Below, one piece after another: positions 35,655 through 49,604 of a stretch of DNA of 64,000 bases. Within the stretch, counting starts at the first letter, position 1; the number at the start of each line of letters is the position of its first letter. The translations under genes were made by a program, and so were the position numbers. Location of the stretch: positions 1 to 64,000 of the forward strand of contig ARYC01019201.1 in NCBI GenBank assembly GCA_000711775.1, in the 5' to 3' direction. This DNA is from Oxytricha trifallax (Eukaryota; Ciliophora; Spirotrichea; Sporadotrichida; Oxytrichidae). The notes beneath the pieces are model-generated. The model did no database searches, had not been told where the DNA came from, and worked only from the letters and a program-made list of their open reading frames with translations.

Positions 35655-36542
35655 TGTTTTTTAGGACTGTTTGTTTAAATCTAATTTTAAATTTTACTTT
35701 TATCATGAATTTAAAATTAAATTTTAAGATCCTTTTATTCATATTTTCAGAGAAATAAAATCCAATATAAATCAATAATAGCACAGCCTTAAATAGAAGT
35801 AAAATTTGAAACTTCCCTAGTCGCTTATACTAAATCCAATAGTCTCTATTAACTATAAAGGATTCTTTTTTTACTAGTCCCTATATAAATTAATTCTTTA
35901 TTATTAGTTTATTCATTAGCAAACATAAACAATGACAATATCAGATTTCAACGAGTGGTCATAAATAATACATAGGATAGAGTGTGTTTATAAAAGAAAT
36001 GTATAATAATTAAACTAGCATATATTTTTAAACAGGTGCATAGACCTAAGAAATGATAAGAAATTTATGATTGAATAAATTTGGTCAAATTAAACTTAAT
36101 TTTACTACGCAATATTATGCTTAATGTTACTCGGTTTAGTTCAGCAAATGCTAATTAACTACAACAAATTAACTTAATTTAGAGAAAAATATTCAGATTA
36201 CACTATTGAATTTTAAAAAATTTAATAGAGTTATAATTTGAATGTAACCACTAGAGTAATTCAATTTACACACGAGAAATATTAAATTTTTTCGAAGAAA
36301 ACAAGTAGTTTAAAGCTTACAAACTAATATATTAACTTAATCTGGTCAAAATGTCATTCCCTGTCTTCTCTTTATATCAATCTTCTCAGTAAACTTGATA
36401 CTAGTCTACTTTGCTAATAGATATTAAAAGAAGCTGTAGGTTAGTTTAATTAAAGTACATCTGCCAAAGTCAAAACCTTGAAACTTACTTAATGCAACTG
36501 ATGTTTTAAGTCAGTCAGCATTAACACATACACTCATATTAC
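35655..36542. other. AT-rich intergenic stretch
   Basis: No supported feature between protease genes C and D. Confidence 0.5.
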
Positions 36543-39102
<2,560 letters not shown>

Positions 39103-40011
39103 TTTTTTACTTGTAAGATTTCAAAGTTTATCAATTAAAAATAAAGAACAAGCAATTTATTCACATATTGGATTGCACTTTAAATTTCAAACTCATCAAA
39201 TATACATAATTGTAAAAGTTTTTGTGAATTATTTTTAAATTTGAATCTGAACAGCTATTTATACAGTTTTTAGTCTCTAGTCAATAAAGAGTAGGGACTA
39301 GGCTGGATAGGGAATACAACATACTGATTACGTATTTATTCAATAATATTCTAAGTGAGTAACTTACAATATTCTAATTACTAATTCACTTCATAATCAG
39401 TTCTATCAAGCAAATAAAACATACTAAAAAGATTGAGATATTTTTATTATCGTAATAATTACAAGGAAATTTTGAATTTCAATGATATAAAAATACTTAG
39501 AACTTATTATTAACAATAAAAATTGATTCGATTTCTCTTAAATAATTTATTTAATTAATTACTTAAACTGTGTGGAAGTGTCATGATGCTCAGCCTTTTT
39601 GTGTATCGCTACTTTGAATGAGTAATCATGAAAAAATATTTATAATAGCTTGGAAAAACTCTCCGAAAATTTCTGTAACTTCATAAGTTGTTGGATTTTG
39701 CTAGGTCTGATAGAAGTCGTAGATGTTGATGCTAGGTATAAAATAGTAATCTAGAGTCATTTTTTTTTTATTTTATAGTCACTTTAATTTAACAAATTTT
39801 ACAAATTTTGCACTAATTTTATAGACAATTAAATTTGAATATTTATATAGCAAGCTAATTATAATGTTTTTACTTTTACACAAGGCAAATTAGAATAATA
39901 ATAATTAAATCTTGCTTGTTAATGAAATAAAATCTCTTACTCTTTAAATTAAGTTTATATATTTTTACTTAAATACTTATCTACTCTCTTTAGAATAAAG
40001 TAGATTATCTC
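39103..40011. other. AT-rich intergenic stretch
   Basis: 0.9 kb, no feature recognised. Confidence 0.5.
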
Positions 40012-41744
40012 TCAAACTTAAGGATAGGAATTCATTTTGAGAATTCCACACATTCCAAAACCTGAATTTAGAATTTAGTTTTTTAAATATAAATGATTCT
40101 ATGGAATATGAGAAGGAATAAGTAGAATATAAACTTTTACTTATTTAGTAAATTTTCTGAGGCATTGTCTCTTTTAACTCTGATATATCCATTTTCACCC
40201 CATTTTTCGCCCCAAGAGTTCTTTACTAGCCAGTAGTCCTTGCCACTCAAGACATCATGTCCATAGCCTACGAGAACTAACGCATGATTAACTTTTACAC
40301 TACATTCATCTACATCTAGGACACATAAATTCTAAATACTATAATGAACATAATAAGGACACCAGTCTTATAGTAGTAAAACTCATCCCCGGAGGCATAC
40401 ATAGCAATTGAAACTGGTTGCTTGGCTACAGCTTCCAAAAGAGATTAAGTGTCATTTTGAGGGATTTTGGTATAGTTTTGAACACCTACTACTCCTTTAG
40501 TTTCGTCATAATTGCAGACAGCACATAAATAAAAATGATAATTACGATTAAATTGCAAAACCATTTAATGTCAATTTGCATATTATTATTTCACCATCTG
40601 CGGTTATGTAGGGGTAGTCATTTGCAGTCATAAGCTTATTTGATTGCAGATAGCGGAATGAGTTGGTCATGAAACCACCTCCACAGCCGGCGTTGCTCCA
40701 AGGAGACCCATTTGTGCAGTCCAGAATCTGCTGCACTGACAACTTTAATTTATTTATTAATATTTGAAACTACTTGAACTCACCTGACTTAAGGAAATAA
40801 GCACCTTCAACAGCTGCTGCGGTCGAAAAAGCATAACATCCTCCGCATCTACCTTGGTTCAAAACAGGGCTATACTTTTCTAATCCAAATACTATTAAAA
40901 AATCTTAATGACATTCAAAGGTTTAACAGCTCCATGATCTCTCCAATCAACAGACTTAGGTAGTCTCTTCATTGGTTCTCCATAGTTGTCCACTTTAAGC
41001 AGTACTTCCTCATCATTTGTGTGATCTTCATCTGTGTCCACAGCTTCTCTTAATACATATATTGTGATATACTGATATTCAATGGTTAAACTAAGCCACA
41101 TTGTAATCAAAATGTAAAATTGTTCAACATTTAATAAATGTGTTGAGGCTGTTAAGTTCAGCTTTGGACCAATCTGAAAACTAGTTCACTCCCATCTTAA
41201 ATGAAACTCCATTCTTTCTTCTGCCTTCGTTGTGCGATTTAATGGTCTGATAGTTGTCTCGGAAGTTTGAGAGTCTTGCCTTGTATTCCTCCTTAGTCAA
41301 GAAGCTTCTCTGGTGCTTGGCAACGAAATTAATTATAATTTTATACATTCATGCTAAAAAATGACTATTGCATAAGAAAATTTAAATTAGCTAGATTTAT
41401 TCTAATTTGTATAATGGTAGAAGATAATATTATAATCTTTTATATTTTAATTTTTATCTAATTTATTCACATGGAATGTTAATTTGCTGTAATTTTATAA
41501 ATTATAAATCAGAGAACGCTTACTAGGTCTCTGGATCAACTTTCATGACTAATGATAGACCACTGTCATAATGAGTAGCACCCAAATTGTTGATAAGTGC
41601 GTATGTTGCTAGGAATGAACCCACTACTGCAATTGAACCTAAAGCGTAGGTTTTAATGTGCTTAGTTAAGGGGTTTTGGGGTGTGAGGCTATTGGAAGTG
41701 TTTCCACTATCTCTAATGTCGACTTAGTCTGTGTATCTTGTCAT
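40012..41744 (-). CDS. papain-family cysteine protease E
   Basis: ATG 41742-41744 ([19 protein letters not shown]), then [14 protein letters not shown] and a hydrophobic anchor [18 protein letters not shown]: a type II-like start with a longer cytosolic tail. The PQNP codons are a telomere-like CACCCCAAAACCCCTTAA. Propeptide [19 protein letters not shown]; then [39 protein letters not shown] (active Cys in CGGCYAF), [30 protein letters not shown] (His), [18 protein letters not shown] (Asn), [18 protein letters not shown] 40012-40014. Interruptions at about 41340-41520, 41050-41160, 40875-40920, 40745-40790, 40530-40600, 40320-40360 and 40065-40140. Confidence 0.83.
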
Positions 41745-42098
41745 CTATAAATTTATTATTTAATATTCATAATAATAAAAATAAAAGAGAATAGCAATTG
41801 TTTTACATAAATATACTTTTTATTCTATTGGATGTTCTGATAGTTTTGATTGATTATATATATTTAAAGTGAAATTTAATAGATATTTATAGTCTATGCT
41901 CAACTAGTCGATATAAAACATTTAAATTCAAATATTAACTACTCTATTTGTATCTTATTTACTGATAATCATTCCTTTTGATTTATAAATAATAAAATTA
42001 TTCAATTTTATACATGCAGATTGTATAAAGTCATTACAATATTAAATAATTAAAAACATATAATTATTATAAATAAACAAAAATATAGTAAAATTATA
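41745..42098. promoter_or_regulatory. divergent intergenic region
   Basis: 354 bp of AT-rich sequence between the divergently arranged protease E and nucleoporin starts. It presumably contains both 5' leaders; no specific motif identified. Confidence 0.3.
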
Positions 42099-43934
42099 AT
42101 GGCGCAAAACAACTAACCTGCAACAGGAATATTCGGTGGATCATCTGTAAATATTATTGACTTTTTTCTTAATAAAATTTAGGGAGTAGCTGGAACTAAT
42201 AGTTTCGGAGCTCTAGGTAGCAATCTATATCACTAATTTTATACATATAATTAATTAAGGTAGCTCTGCAACAGGAGGAATTTTTGGATAGGCTAATACA
42301 GGAGCAGCAACAGGGTCATTATTTGGTAATGCAGCAGCAAACACATCAGCAACTTAAAATACAGCAGCCTCAAGTGGTGGAAGTTCATTATTCGGTGCTG
42401 GGTAATCAAGTGCAGGAGGTATATTCGGAGGAGCTTCTGGTGGTAGTGGACCTACACCATCTGGCTAAAATGCTCCAGTATCAACTTTTGCATTTGGTTC
42501 AAGTTCAAATTAAAATTCAGCTGCTAGCGGTTCAGGAGGCTTGTCTGGATCTAGTGGAGGACTGTTTGGTCAGAAGCCTCCTTAAAGTTCTGGGTAAACC
42601 ACTGGAGGATCTGGTGGTATTTTTGGCTCAACTAGTACTTAAGGAGCTGGAGCATCTACTTTTGGTTCTAATATTAGTGCACCAAGCGGAAACACAAGCA
42701 GTGCTTTTGGACAAGGAAGTGCAGGAGCAACAAGTTCAATATTTGGAGGTGCAGCAACAACCTAAAATCAAGCAAAACCAGGTGAATCAGGAGCTGGAGG
42801 TTTATTTGGAGCTTCTGCTTAAAATAAACCAGCAACAGGATCTGCTGGTGGATTTGGAGCCTCTTCTTCAGCAGGTGGATCAGCTGGATTTAATATAATT
42901 ATAAATACTGGATTATTTGGAGCTGCCTCAACTACAAACTCTATTTCAGATAATAGAGCATCATAAGGTACTGGATTATTAAGCAGTGGAGCATCACAAA
43001 CTGGTCCTTAAGGATTTGGTAGCTCAACTTAACAATCTGCAACTACATCTTTATTCGGTGGTGCAAGCTAAAAACCCCCTGCTTAAGCTAATTCATAAAC
43101 TACAGCTTCAGTTATATATTTTAATTTTGTCCTTCAAGTACAACAGGAGATTTGAATTTGTCTAGTTTTGGTCAAACTAACAAACCACCTGGTGGAAGTG
43201 CTTTATTTGGAGGATAAACAACATCTGCTGAGTAAAAAACTGATAAAACAGCTCCAGCTGCTGGAGGACTATTTGGTAGTGGTGCATCGTCAAGCGGTCT
43301 TTTTGGTTCAGGAACATCTTAAAAACCTGAAGATAAAAAACAAGGAAGTGATGATAATTCCTTACCTAAGTTAAACTTATCTGGGATGGGAATGACTTCT
43401 CATGTGAAAGAATCTGAAAATAAATCATAATTATCTGCACCATCAGCTGGAGGTTCTCTTTTCGGAGCTGCTACTTAGTAAACTGGGGCAAGTCTTGGAG
43501 GAACAGCTTTTGGTGGAGATTCCAAACCTCAACCAAGCACATCAGGCACAGGTAACTTATTTGGAAATCTTGGTAACTAAGATAAAAAGCCAGAAGCAAA
43601 AGAAGATTCAAAGCCATAATCCACAGGAGGTCTTAACTTTGGAGGAGCAGCTACAGGAGGTGGTTCTTCTATATTTGGTGGTGCTTCAGCCGCTTCATAA
43701 CAAAAAACTGATGATAAACCTGCTGCAACAGGTGCAGGATCTTTTGGATCGAGTGGAGACTAAGCAAAATCAAACATATTTGGAGGTTAAGCCTCTGGTG
43801 CTAGTGGAGTTAGTCTTGGTGGTCTTGGAGGAGGTGTATCTAAATTTGGAGCAGATGACTCTAAGAAATAACCTGATGCTTCTTCAACAGGTGCTAATAT
43901 GTTTGGACAAAAACCACCAGCTTAAGATTAATAG
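42099..43934 (+). CDS. Nup62/Nsp1-type nucleoporin, FG-repeat MDS block (scrambled gene, part 1)
   Basis: Central-channel nucleoporin; the FG domain forms the permeability barrier of the nuclear pore. ATG 42099-42101 (MAQNNQPATGIFGGSSG). About 570 residues of Gly/Ser/Ala/Gln/Thr with many FG, GLFG, SLFG and IFGG repeats; TAA/TAG are read as Gln throughout (the runs of codons in other frames are shadows). An intron at 42149-42184 and IESs at 42216-42259 (pointer AGGTAGC), 42901-42914 (CTGGATT, 21 bp with the pointer) and 43111-43136 (CTTCA) all restore the frame. The block ends AQDQQ at TTAAGATTAATAG (43922-43934). The same 13-mer starts the inverted block at 53189, which encodes the linker and coiled coil. 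Reading on along the plus strand instead gives AT-rich junk to TGA 44040-44042. Fusion after inversion gives a full Nup62-like protein of about 830 aa. Confidence 0.85.
42216..42259 (+). other. short IES (or intron) in the FG block
   Basis: The repeat AGGTAGC brackets the segment, which also has GT...AG ends; either mode of removal gives the same product GALGSSATGG. Confidence 0.6.
42901..42914 (+). other. 21-bp IES in the FG block
   Basis: CTGGATT occurs at 42894-42900 and 42908-42914. Excising 42901-42914 (7 unique bases plus one pointer copy, 14 bp removed) would break the frame count unless the flanking reading is as observed: SAG before and LFGAAS after. See findings for the alternative of no excision, which is also open (SAGFNIIINTGLFG). 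Confidence 0.35.
43111..43136 (+). other. 26-bp IES in the FG block
   Basis: Pointer CTTCA at 43106-43110 and 43132-43136. Excision turns TTAS|VIYFNF..., which would hit TGA, into TTAS|STTGDLNLSSFGQ in frame. Confidence 0.75.
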
Positions 43935-44878
43935 AAATTATAATACTTGAAAGAAAAAAATAAAAAATAAATATCTTAAATTTACTTTATAAAATTGTTT
44001 TAAATATTACATTAAAGTTAAATTGTGATTTTATTGTTATGAACCAAATATCATTAAATAAAAATTTATGTGAAGATTTTTTTAAAATTATGATATTTTA
44101 TAGAAATTTTATTGGTAATTAAATCATTTTTTGAATGATCATTTAATTCTGTAAACAAATCATATTTAAAATTACAAATTTGATATGTAATTTTATTAAA
44201 GTTTCATAAATACAAAGCTAATTAAAGAAATTATTACCTAAAATAAATTGATAAATATCTCTTTTGTCTAAGAGGTGAAATCAAATTATTCATTCTAAGT
44301 ATAATAAAATAAGTTATCGTAAAATTTTCAATAGTAATTCTTAAAATCATATGCAATGCTAGCAACAATTAATTTTAAATTAATTCGCTATTAAAATAAA
44401 TCTAATATGCTTGATCTTAATATAATTTAAAAGTAACAACCAATAAAAAAAAAGTGTAATTATTAATGCGAAAAAGAAATTATTGAAATAAATTGTACAT
44501 AGTTATGAATTTGCTTATGAACATTAATAAATTATTCTATCAATGTAAAGATCAATATGCAAGAATATACATGATTTATAAATTCAAAGAAATATGGAAC
44601 AAAGTAAGAAATAAAAATTTAAAGATTTTCTTACAAAACTAATATGAAAGTTGTTAATATAATAAGAATATGAAATAAGTTATACATTGAAAAAATTAAA
44701 TTAAAAAAATTACGATTAATAAAAAACAAACTTGAAAATTGAAATTTTTTAAAATAAGTATTAAGAAAAATATATAAAGAAGTTAACAAAATAAAAGCTC
44801 CATTTAAAAACTATGATTTTTATTAAATTGAATTTATCATTTACAAATCTAATTATTAAACTATTAAACCTTCATTGG
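43935..44878. other. AT-rich spacer
   Basis: About 940 bp without coding-like sequence, between the FG block and the first partial C-terminal copy. Confidence 0.5.
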
Positions 44879-45530
44879 TCAGTTCTTCTCCATGCCCAGT
44901 CTGCCAGCAACCTCTTCCACCTGGTAGTTAAGGTCGACTGCTGCGTTCTCAAGCCAAAGCAGGGTCTCGTAATAAGAATTCACGATTGAGTCGAGGTTGA
45001 GGGACTGCCCATTGACCACAATGTTGAATTTCTCTTCGCCCTTTCTTTGCTTCTGGTCGATCATTGTCTGCACATCAACAAGTTCCCTGTTCATTTCTTC
45101 AAATTCCTTCTCAATCTGCAATGCCTTTCCGTAAATTTGCTCTCTGGATGTCACTTTAGACAAGTCCATCTTATCCTGATCAGAAACTGCCTGGTTGAAG
45201 TAAAGTAATAGTAAATATTATCATAATATGCTCGCAGAATTCTTAAGTTTACTGTATGAGCTGCTGATTTCCGCCTGAAGCAATAAGTGTGTCGAGTTCC
45301 CTCTCAATTTGGCTTAGCTCATCGATAATTTGAGTTTGGTCGTCTGCAATGCCCTTGATGGTTTTGTGGTTGTTAATGTAAATGTTGATCACTTCCTTGG
45401 AGGAGGCTTCCACTCTTTTGATTTAGCCCAGGGACTCGTAGATCAGAGACTCATAGGTCAGGAGCTGGGAGCAGGTGTCCTGGAAGGCGTGCTCGTTTTA
45501 TTCCACTTGGTGACGCCACTTGTTAAACAT
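44879..45530 (-). pseudogene. orphan copy 1 of the Nup62 C-terminal coiled-coil MDSs
   Basis: Two coding pieces, 45252-45530 (FNKWRHQVEQNEHAFQ...) and 44879-45193 (AVSDQDKMDLSKVTSREQ... to RLGMEKN, TGA 44879-44881), separated by a short IES with pointer CAG. It is nearly identical to the copy at 52294-52940 and has no internal stop, but it lacks the Gln-rich linker MDS and the 13-bp pointer. Homology continues a little into the flanking IES (TTAATAG before AATGTTTAACAAG). So it looks like a duplicated MDS pair without its own start. It could still be used as an alternative MDS; whether it is expressed cannot be told. Confidence 0.65.
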
Positions 45531-45823
45531 TATCTATTAAAAAATTAAGAATTAGAATTAATTGAATAGTTAAATTTATTTGATTTCTAATAAAGATCAA
45601 TACTGGAAATTATTTCTATTTTAATATATATTAAAAAATAAAATTGTTTTTTTACATTTCTTTCAACATATTTTAATTTTAATAATCTTTTCAAATTAAA
45701 ATTAATTTGAACCACTTATAACTTTCCTAATGTCTATAATTTAAATATTGAATTTGAAGTTATCATAATTAAATCCTTTAAATTTCTCGACAACATTTTA
45801 ATTAAGTCAACTAAAACTTTGCA
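45531..45823. other. divergent AT-rich spacer
   Basis: Separates the minus-strand Nup62 fragment from the plus-strand family ORF. Related spacers occur in the other two units (shared ATTGAATTTGAAGTTATCATAATTAAATC-like stretch just upstream of the ORF starts at about 45750 and 49520). Confidence 0.4.
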
Positions 45824-47950
45824 ATGGAAAATATAATCAATCATCCCCCAAAAACCCATCTTGAAATGTTTGAAGCCTCCAAGTTTGAAGTTATTGTAAT
45901 GATAAAAAAGATGTTAGCAAAAAATCTGATTCCAACTCTTTTCAGTGGATATGAGAATCTCAGTCTGCATACAAAGGCTTAGGATGATCTGCAGATTATT
46001 ACCAGAATTGATCAATAAACTTTGAATTAACTAATGATGCTCTACATAAGAAATGAAATCGGTCTCACCATGTACACTAAAATGATGCTCTATATTAATA
46101 GAAATATTAATGAACTGGTAGGAGTTGACATTTTTGTTCCTTTGATAATCATGCTAACAGATTTTAAGAAAAACAGGCTTTTCCATAAGTCTACTGAGAT
46201 CCAATTGATATCAAATTGTTCTGAAAACACATTGGAAAATATCACTGGTTTGGGTTTTGAAGATTCTAGTGTCGCGTGCTTAGACAAAATCAAGCTACTC
46301 ATTAATTAAAATAAAGGTGATTATCATATTTAGTATCATTTTGAAATAAAAATTGGGAAGGAAACTCTGTCATCTGAAGAAAAATAGGATTTAAAGTAGT
46401 CTTAAGATATCAAAAAGGGAGCAATTATGATAAGAGTCAAAGAAAGTTATCAATTCGAAGTTTCAGAAAATTCCAGCAATTTAAAGTTATCTGAAATTCT
46501 AAAGCAAGCAATTGATACTCAAAAAGTAATGTTTACTGAATTTTAAAAGAGATTTGAAACAATACTGCCTGACTTAAAATTAAAGAAATACCCAGATTTA
46601 CCATAAACTCATCTAAGATAACTTAATATCTTCTACAGAACATTTGAGCAGTTTAATTTTGATCACAAATCTTCAACTAACATGTTTCAGTTTAATCTAA
46701 AATGCTCAAAACTTCAGTTAAAATGTCATTATGAGCACTCAGAATATCTTAGCGATTCAAGTTAACAAGGTTTTTAATAAATTGATCATTCTTTTATTGA
46801 GTTAAAATGTTTAGAATTTATATTCTTACAAGATTTGTTAGTATTTGAAAATAAAGCAAACAAATTTTCGGATGAGTTAAGAAAGTCAATGAACAAATAT
46901 AGTAAGAACGACTTTAAATAGCCTAAATCAAGCATAAAAGTAAACCTCTTGAGTAATTAGAACAAGTCTTAATCTAATTAAGCAATTTAATCACCCTAAA
47001 TCCTGAATTAAGAGTTGAATACTCATCAATAATTTGAAAATATTAGCATAACTTAGTCTGACTAAAATTCTAGAAAGACTTCTAAAAATCAAAAGGTTTA
47101 GGACATTATGGATATCACTAAGAATGAGGAATTGAAGTCTGATTTTTTCAATTAAGACGACTAGAATATTTAAATGTCGACTCTACCTTAATAAACTTAA
47201 AATCGACTAATTTCAATTTTAGTCCCAAATTTCTCATGTCCTGAATAGCATAGATCTATGATTGATACTTAGATTATTACTGAAAAATTTTAAGCATTTT
47301 CTCAATAGATTGATTTTTCTTAGAAAATAGATGAAGAAGATGAAAAATAATAAGAATAAATTTCATCCTCTGTCAAAAGAACATATCTATTAAAAGATTT
47401 GTGGTGTGACAAAATTTTCAATGAAATTAAGCCTGAATTAGTTTTGAGAGATATGAGAGGTAACCAATCATTTGTAAATGAAGATACTTTGATAAATGCA
47501 GGCAGAGAATTAGAATCGATGAAGACTTTTGGAATGGAAACATAGACACTTTGGAAAGATATGAATGTCGAAAACTCATAGAGTTGTGCCAAGTAGCAAA
47601 TTTCATAGAAAAATATTAAGATATCATAGGATGACACTTGTTTGAACACCCAGATTGAAGAAAATGACTTAATAAAATTGTAGGACAATCGCAATTACCA
47701 ATAAAATTTACCCTTAGAAATTTCTAATTAAAGGGGTCCTAAGAATGCTGTATAACAATAGTAAACTTTAGAATCAATACTTGGCCCAAAATCTTTATTG
47801 CCAGAAAAAATTCATATACCTTAACTTTAAATCTAGAATTTTTGTATTGCAGATATCCTCATTCCTAAAAACCAAACCAATCTGCAAAAGACTGGGTAAT
47901 TTGAGGAATTTAAGAAAGCCTGGAAAGAAGCTTGTTGGCCATTTATGTGA
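45824..47950 (+). CDS. uncharacterised repeated-family protein, member 1 (708 aa, no IES)
   Basis: One uninterrupted frame from ATG 45824-45826 to TGA 47948-47950 with TAA/TAG as Gln. I recognise no known family. The N-terminal half (about 1-370) is well conserved among members: FEASKFEVIVMIKKMLAKNL, GYENLSLHTK, LMMLYIRNEIGL, a STEIQLISNC block, CLDKIKLLINQNKGDY, KKGAIMIRVKESYQFEV, FEQFNFDHKSSTNMFQFNLK, then KCLEFIFLQDLLVFEN. The second half is Ser/Gln/Asn-rich and variable, ending in a short conserved tail FEEFKKAWKEACWPFM. There is no signal peptide or membrane segment. Absence of any IES in 2.1 kb contrasts with almost every other gene here and suggests a germline-limited gene or a recent intron-poor family (inference). 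Confidence 0.75.
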
Positions 47951-48618
47951 AAAACTGTTTATTGATGATCCTGTGAAAGAAATTTATAATTTGTGGAATT
48001 TCTGGCAATTGGATTAAAACTGAGTTGGATGTCCAAAAGTAAAAGCTTGAAATTATCTGGATTATCTATCTGGTTGACCTATGCCCCAGAATTAATTTGA
48101 GTACTACATTAAATAATAATATATGTGGTATTTATAGGTTTTAATTCAAGAAAAATTAATGAGTTTTATTTGAAAAGCACGCCTTATACAATTATCTATT
48201 ATAAGTTTTATTTATATTGCAAGCTAATTTTATTGATTTATTATTTTATGTTAATGATTAAAATAGTTATAGATTTTTTATTTATAAGTGGTGAGATTTA
48301 GTAACATTACAATTACAATGAATTAAGAATTTTCATTATATTTTCAGATTATATTTTATAATTTAGAAACTTTTATAGACAGTCAACTAATTTCTCTAAG
48401 ATATATTAAAAAAATTAAAGCTAATTAAAAAATACCAATATTTACAGATATTTTTTAATACTATAGATTATGTATTAAAAGTTTAAGAAGAATAAGTATT
48501 TCTTTGAGTAAAATTTTTTTATTAAAATTTCAAAATTAAATTAGATAAAGAAGAAATAAAATTAATCAAATACAAATCATTTACAAATCTAATTATTAAA
48601 CTATTAAACCTTCATTAA
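47951..48618. other. AT-rich spacer
   Basis: No coding or structural feature seen. Its right end (about 48540-48618) is homologous to the 3' flanks of the other two Nup62 fragments (ATCATTTACAAATCTAATT). Confidence 0.4.
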
Positions 48619-49263
48619 TCAGCTCTTCTCCATACCCAGTCTGCCAGCAACCTCTTCAACCTGGTAGTTAAGGTCAACTGCTGCGTTTTCAAGCCAGAGC
48701 ATGGTCTCGTAATAAGAATTCACGATTAAGTCGAGGTTGAGGGACTGCCCATTGACCACAATGTTGAATTTATCTTCGCCCTTTCTTTGCTTCTGGTCAA
48801 TCATAGTCTGGACATCAACAAGTTCCCTGTTTATTTCTTCAATTTCCTTCTCAATCTGCAATGACTTCCCGTAAATTTGCTCTCTTGATGTCACTTTAGA
48901 CAGGTCCACCTTATCCTGATCAGACACTGCCTGGTTGAAGTAAAATTATAGTAAATATTATCATAATTTGCTCACAGAATTTCAAGTTTACTGTATGAGC
49001 TGTTGATTGCCGCCTGAAGCAATGAATGTGTCGAGTTCCCTTTCAATTTGGCTTAGCTCATCGATAATTTGAGTTTGGTCGTCTGCAATGCCCTTGATGG
49101 TTTTGTGGTTGTTCATGTAAATGTTGATCACTTCCTTGGAGGAGGCTTCCACTCTTTTGATTTAGCCCAGGGACTCGTAGATCAGAGACTCATAGGTCAG
49201 GAGCTGGGAGCAGGTGTCCTGGAAGGCGTACTCGTTTTATTCCACTTGGTGACGCCACTTGTT
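48619..49263 (-). pseudogene. orphan copy 2 of the Nup62 C-terminal MDSs
   Basis: Pieces of about 48994-49263 and 48619-48936, with the same internal IES position as copy 1 and the same reading frames; ends RLGMEKS, TGA 48619-48621. Upstream of FNKWRHQVE the sequence differs from the other copies (AATTATTTTAACAAG), so both the linker and the pointer to the FG block are absent. The coding sequence itself is intact. Confidence 0.65.
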
Positions 49264-49604
49264 AAAATAATTCCTTTGACTTATACAATTAAAAATATTA
49301 TTAATTATCAATTTTCTAAATCAGTAATTGTTACTCTTTTCTTTTAGAATATTAAATAATGTCAATATTTCAAAGAATTATTAGTGTCGTCTTATAAATT
49401 TCCTCGCACTAATTATTTAATATTTTGTTAAAACAAATTAATTTTATTAACATTTTCAATCAATAAATTAAAAATATTTCAAAGATCGAAGTATCCCTTT
49501 TCAATGCCTATGAATTGAATATTGAATTTGAAGTTATCATAATTAAATCTCTTTTTAGTTTAATCTTTAAAGAACATAAAATTAAAGCTCAACTAAAATT
49601 CGAA
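49264..49604. other. divergent AT-rich spacer
   Basis: Counterpart of 45531-45823 in the second duplicated unit. Confidence 0.4.

Noticed and set aside
35449..35784. Overlapping ORFs on both strands
   Set aside because: Shadow frames of the protease C start (MHQAKEKRSLRKYGS...), which has the conserved anchor and propeptide.
42284..43950. Plus-strand ORFs rich in Leu/Gln/Val in the nucleoporin region
   Set aside because: Shadow frame of the FG-repeat gene; the FG frame reads through TAA/TAG as Gln and matches a known family.
45519..45545. TTAATAGA beside orphan copy 1 as pointer to the FG block
   Set aside because: The match is only 8 bp and is also present in the IES flank of copy 3, whose linker MDS carries the longer 13-bp match; it is probably conserved IES sequence.
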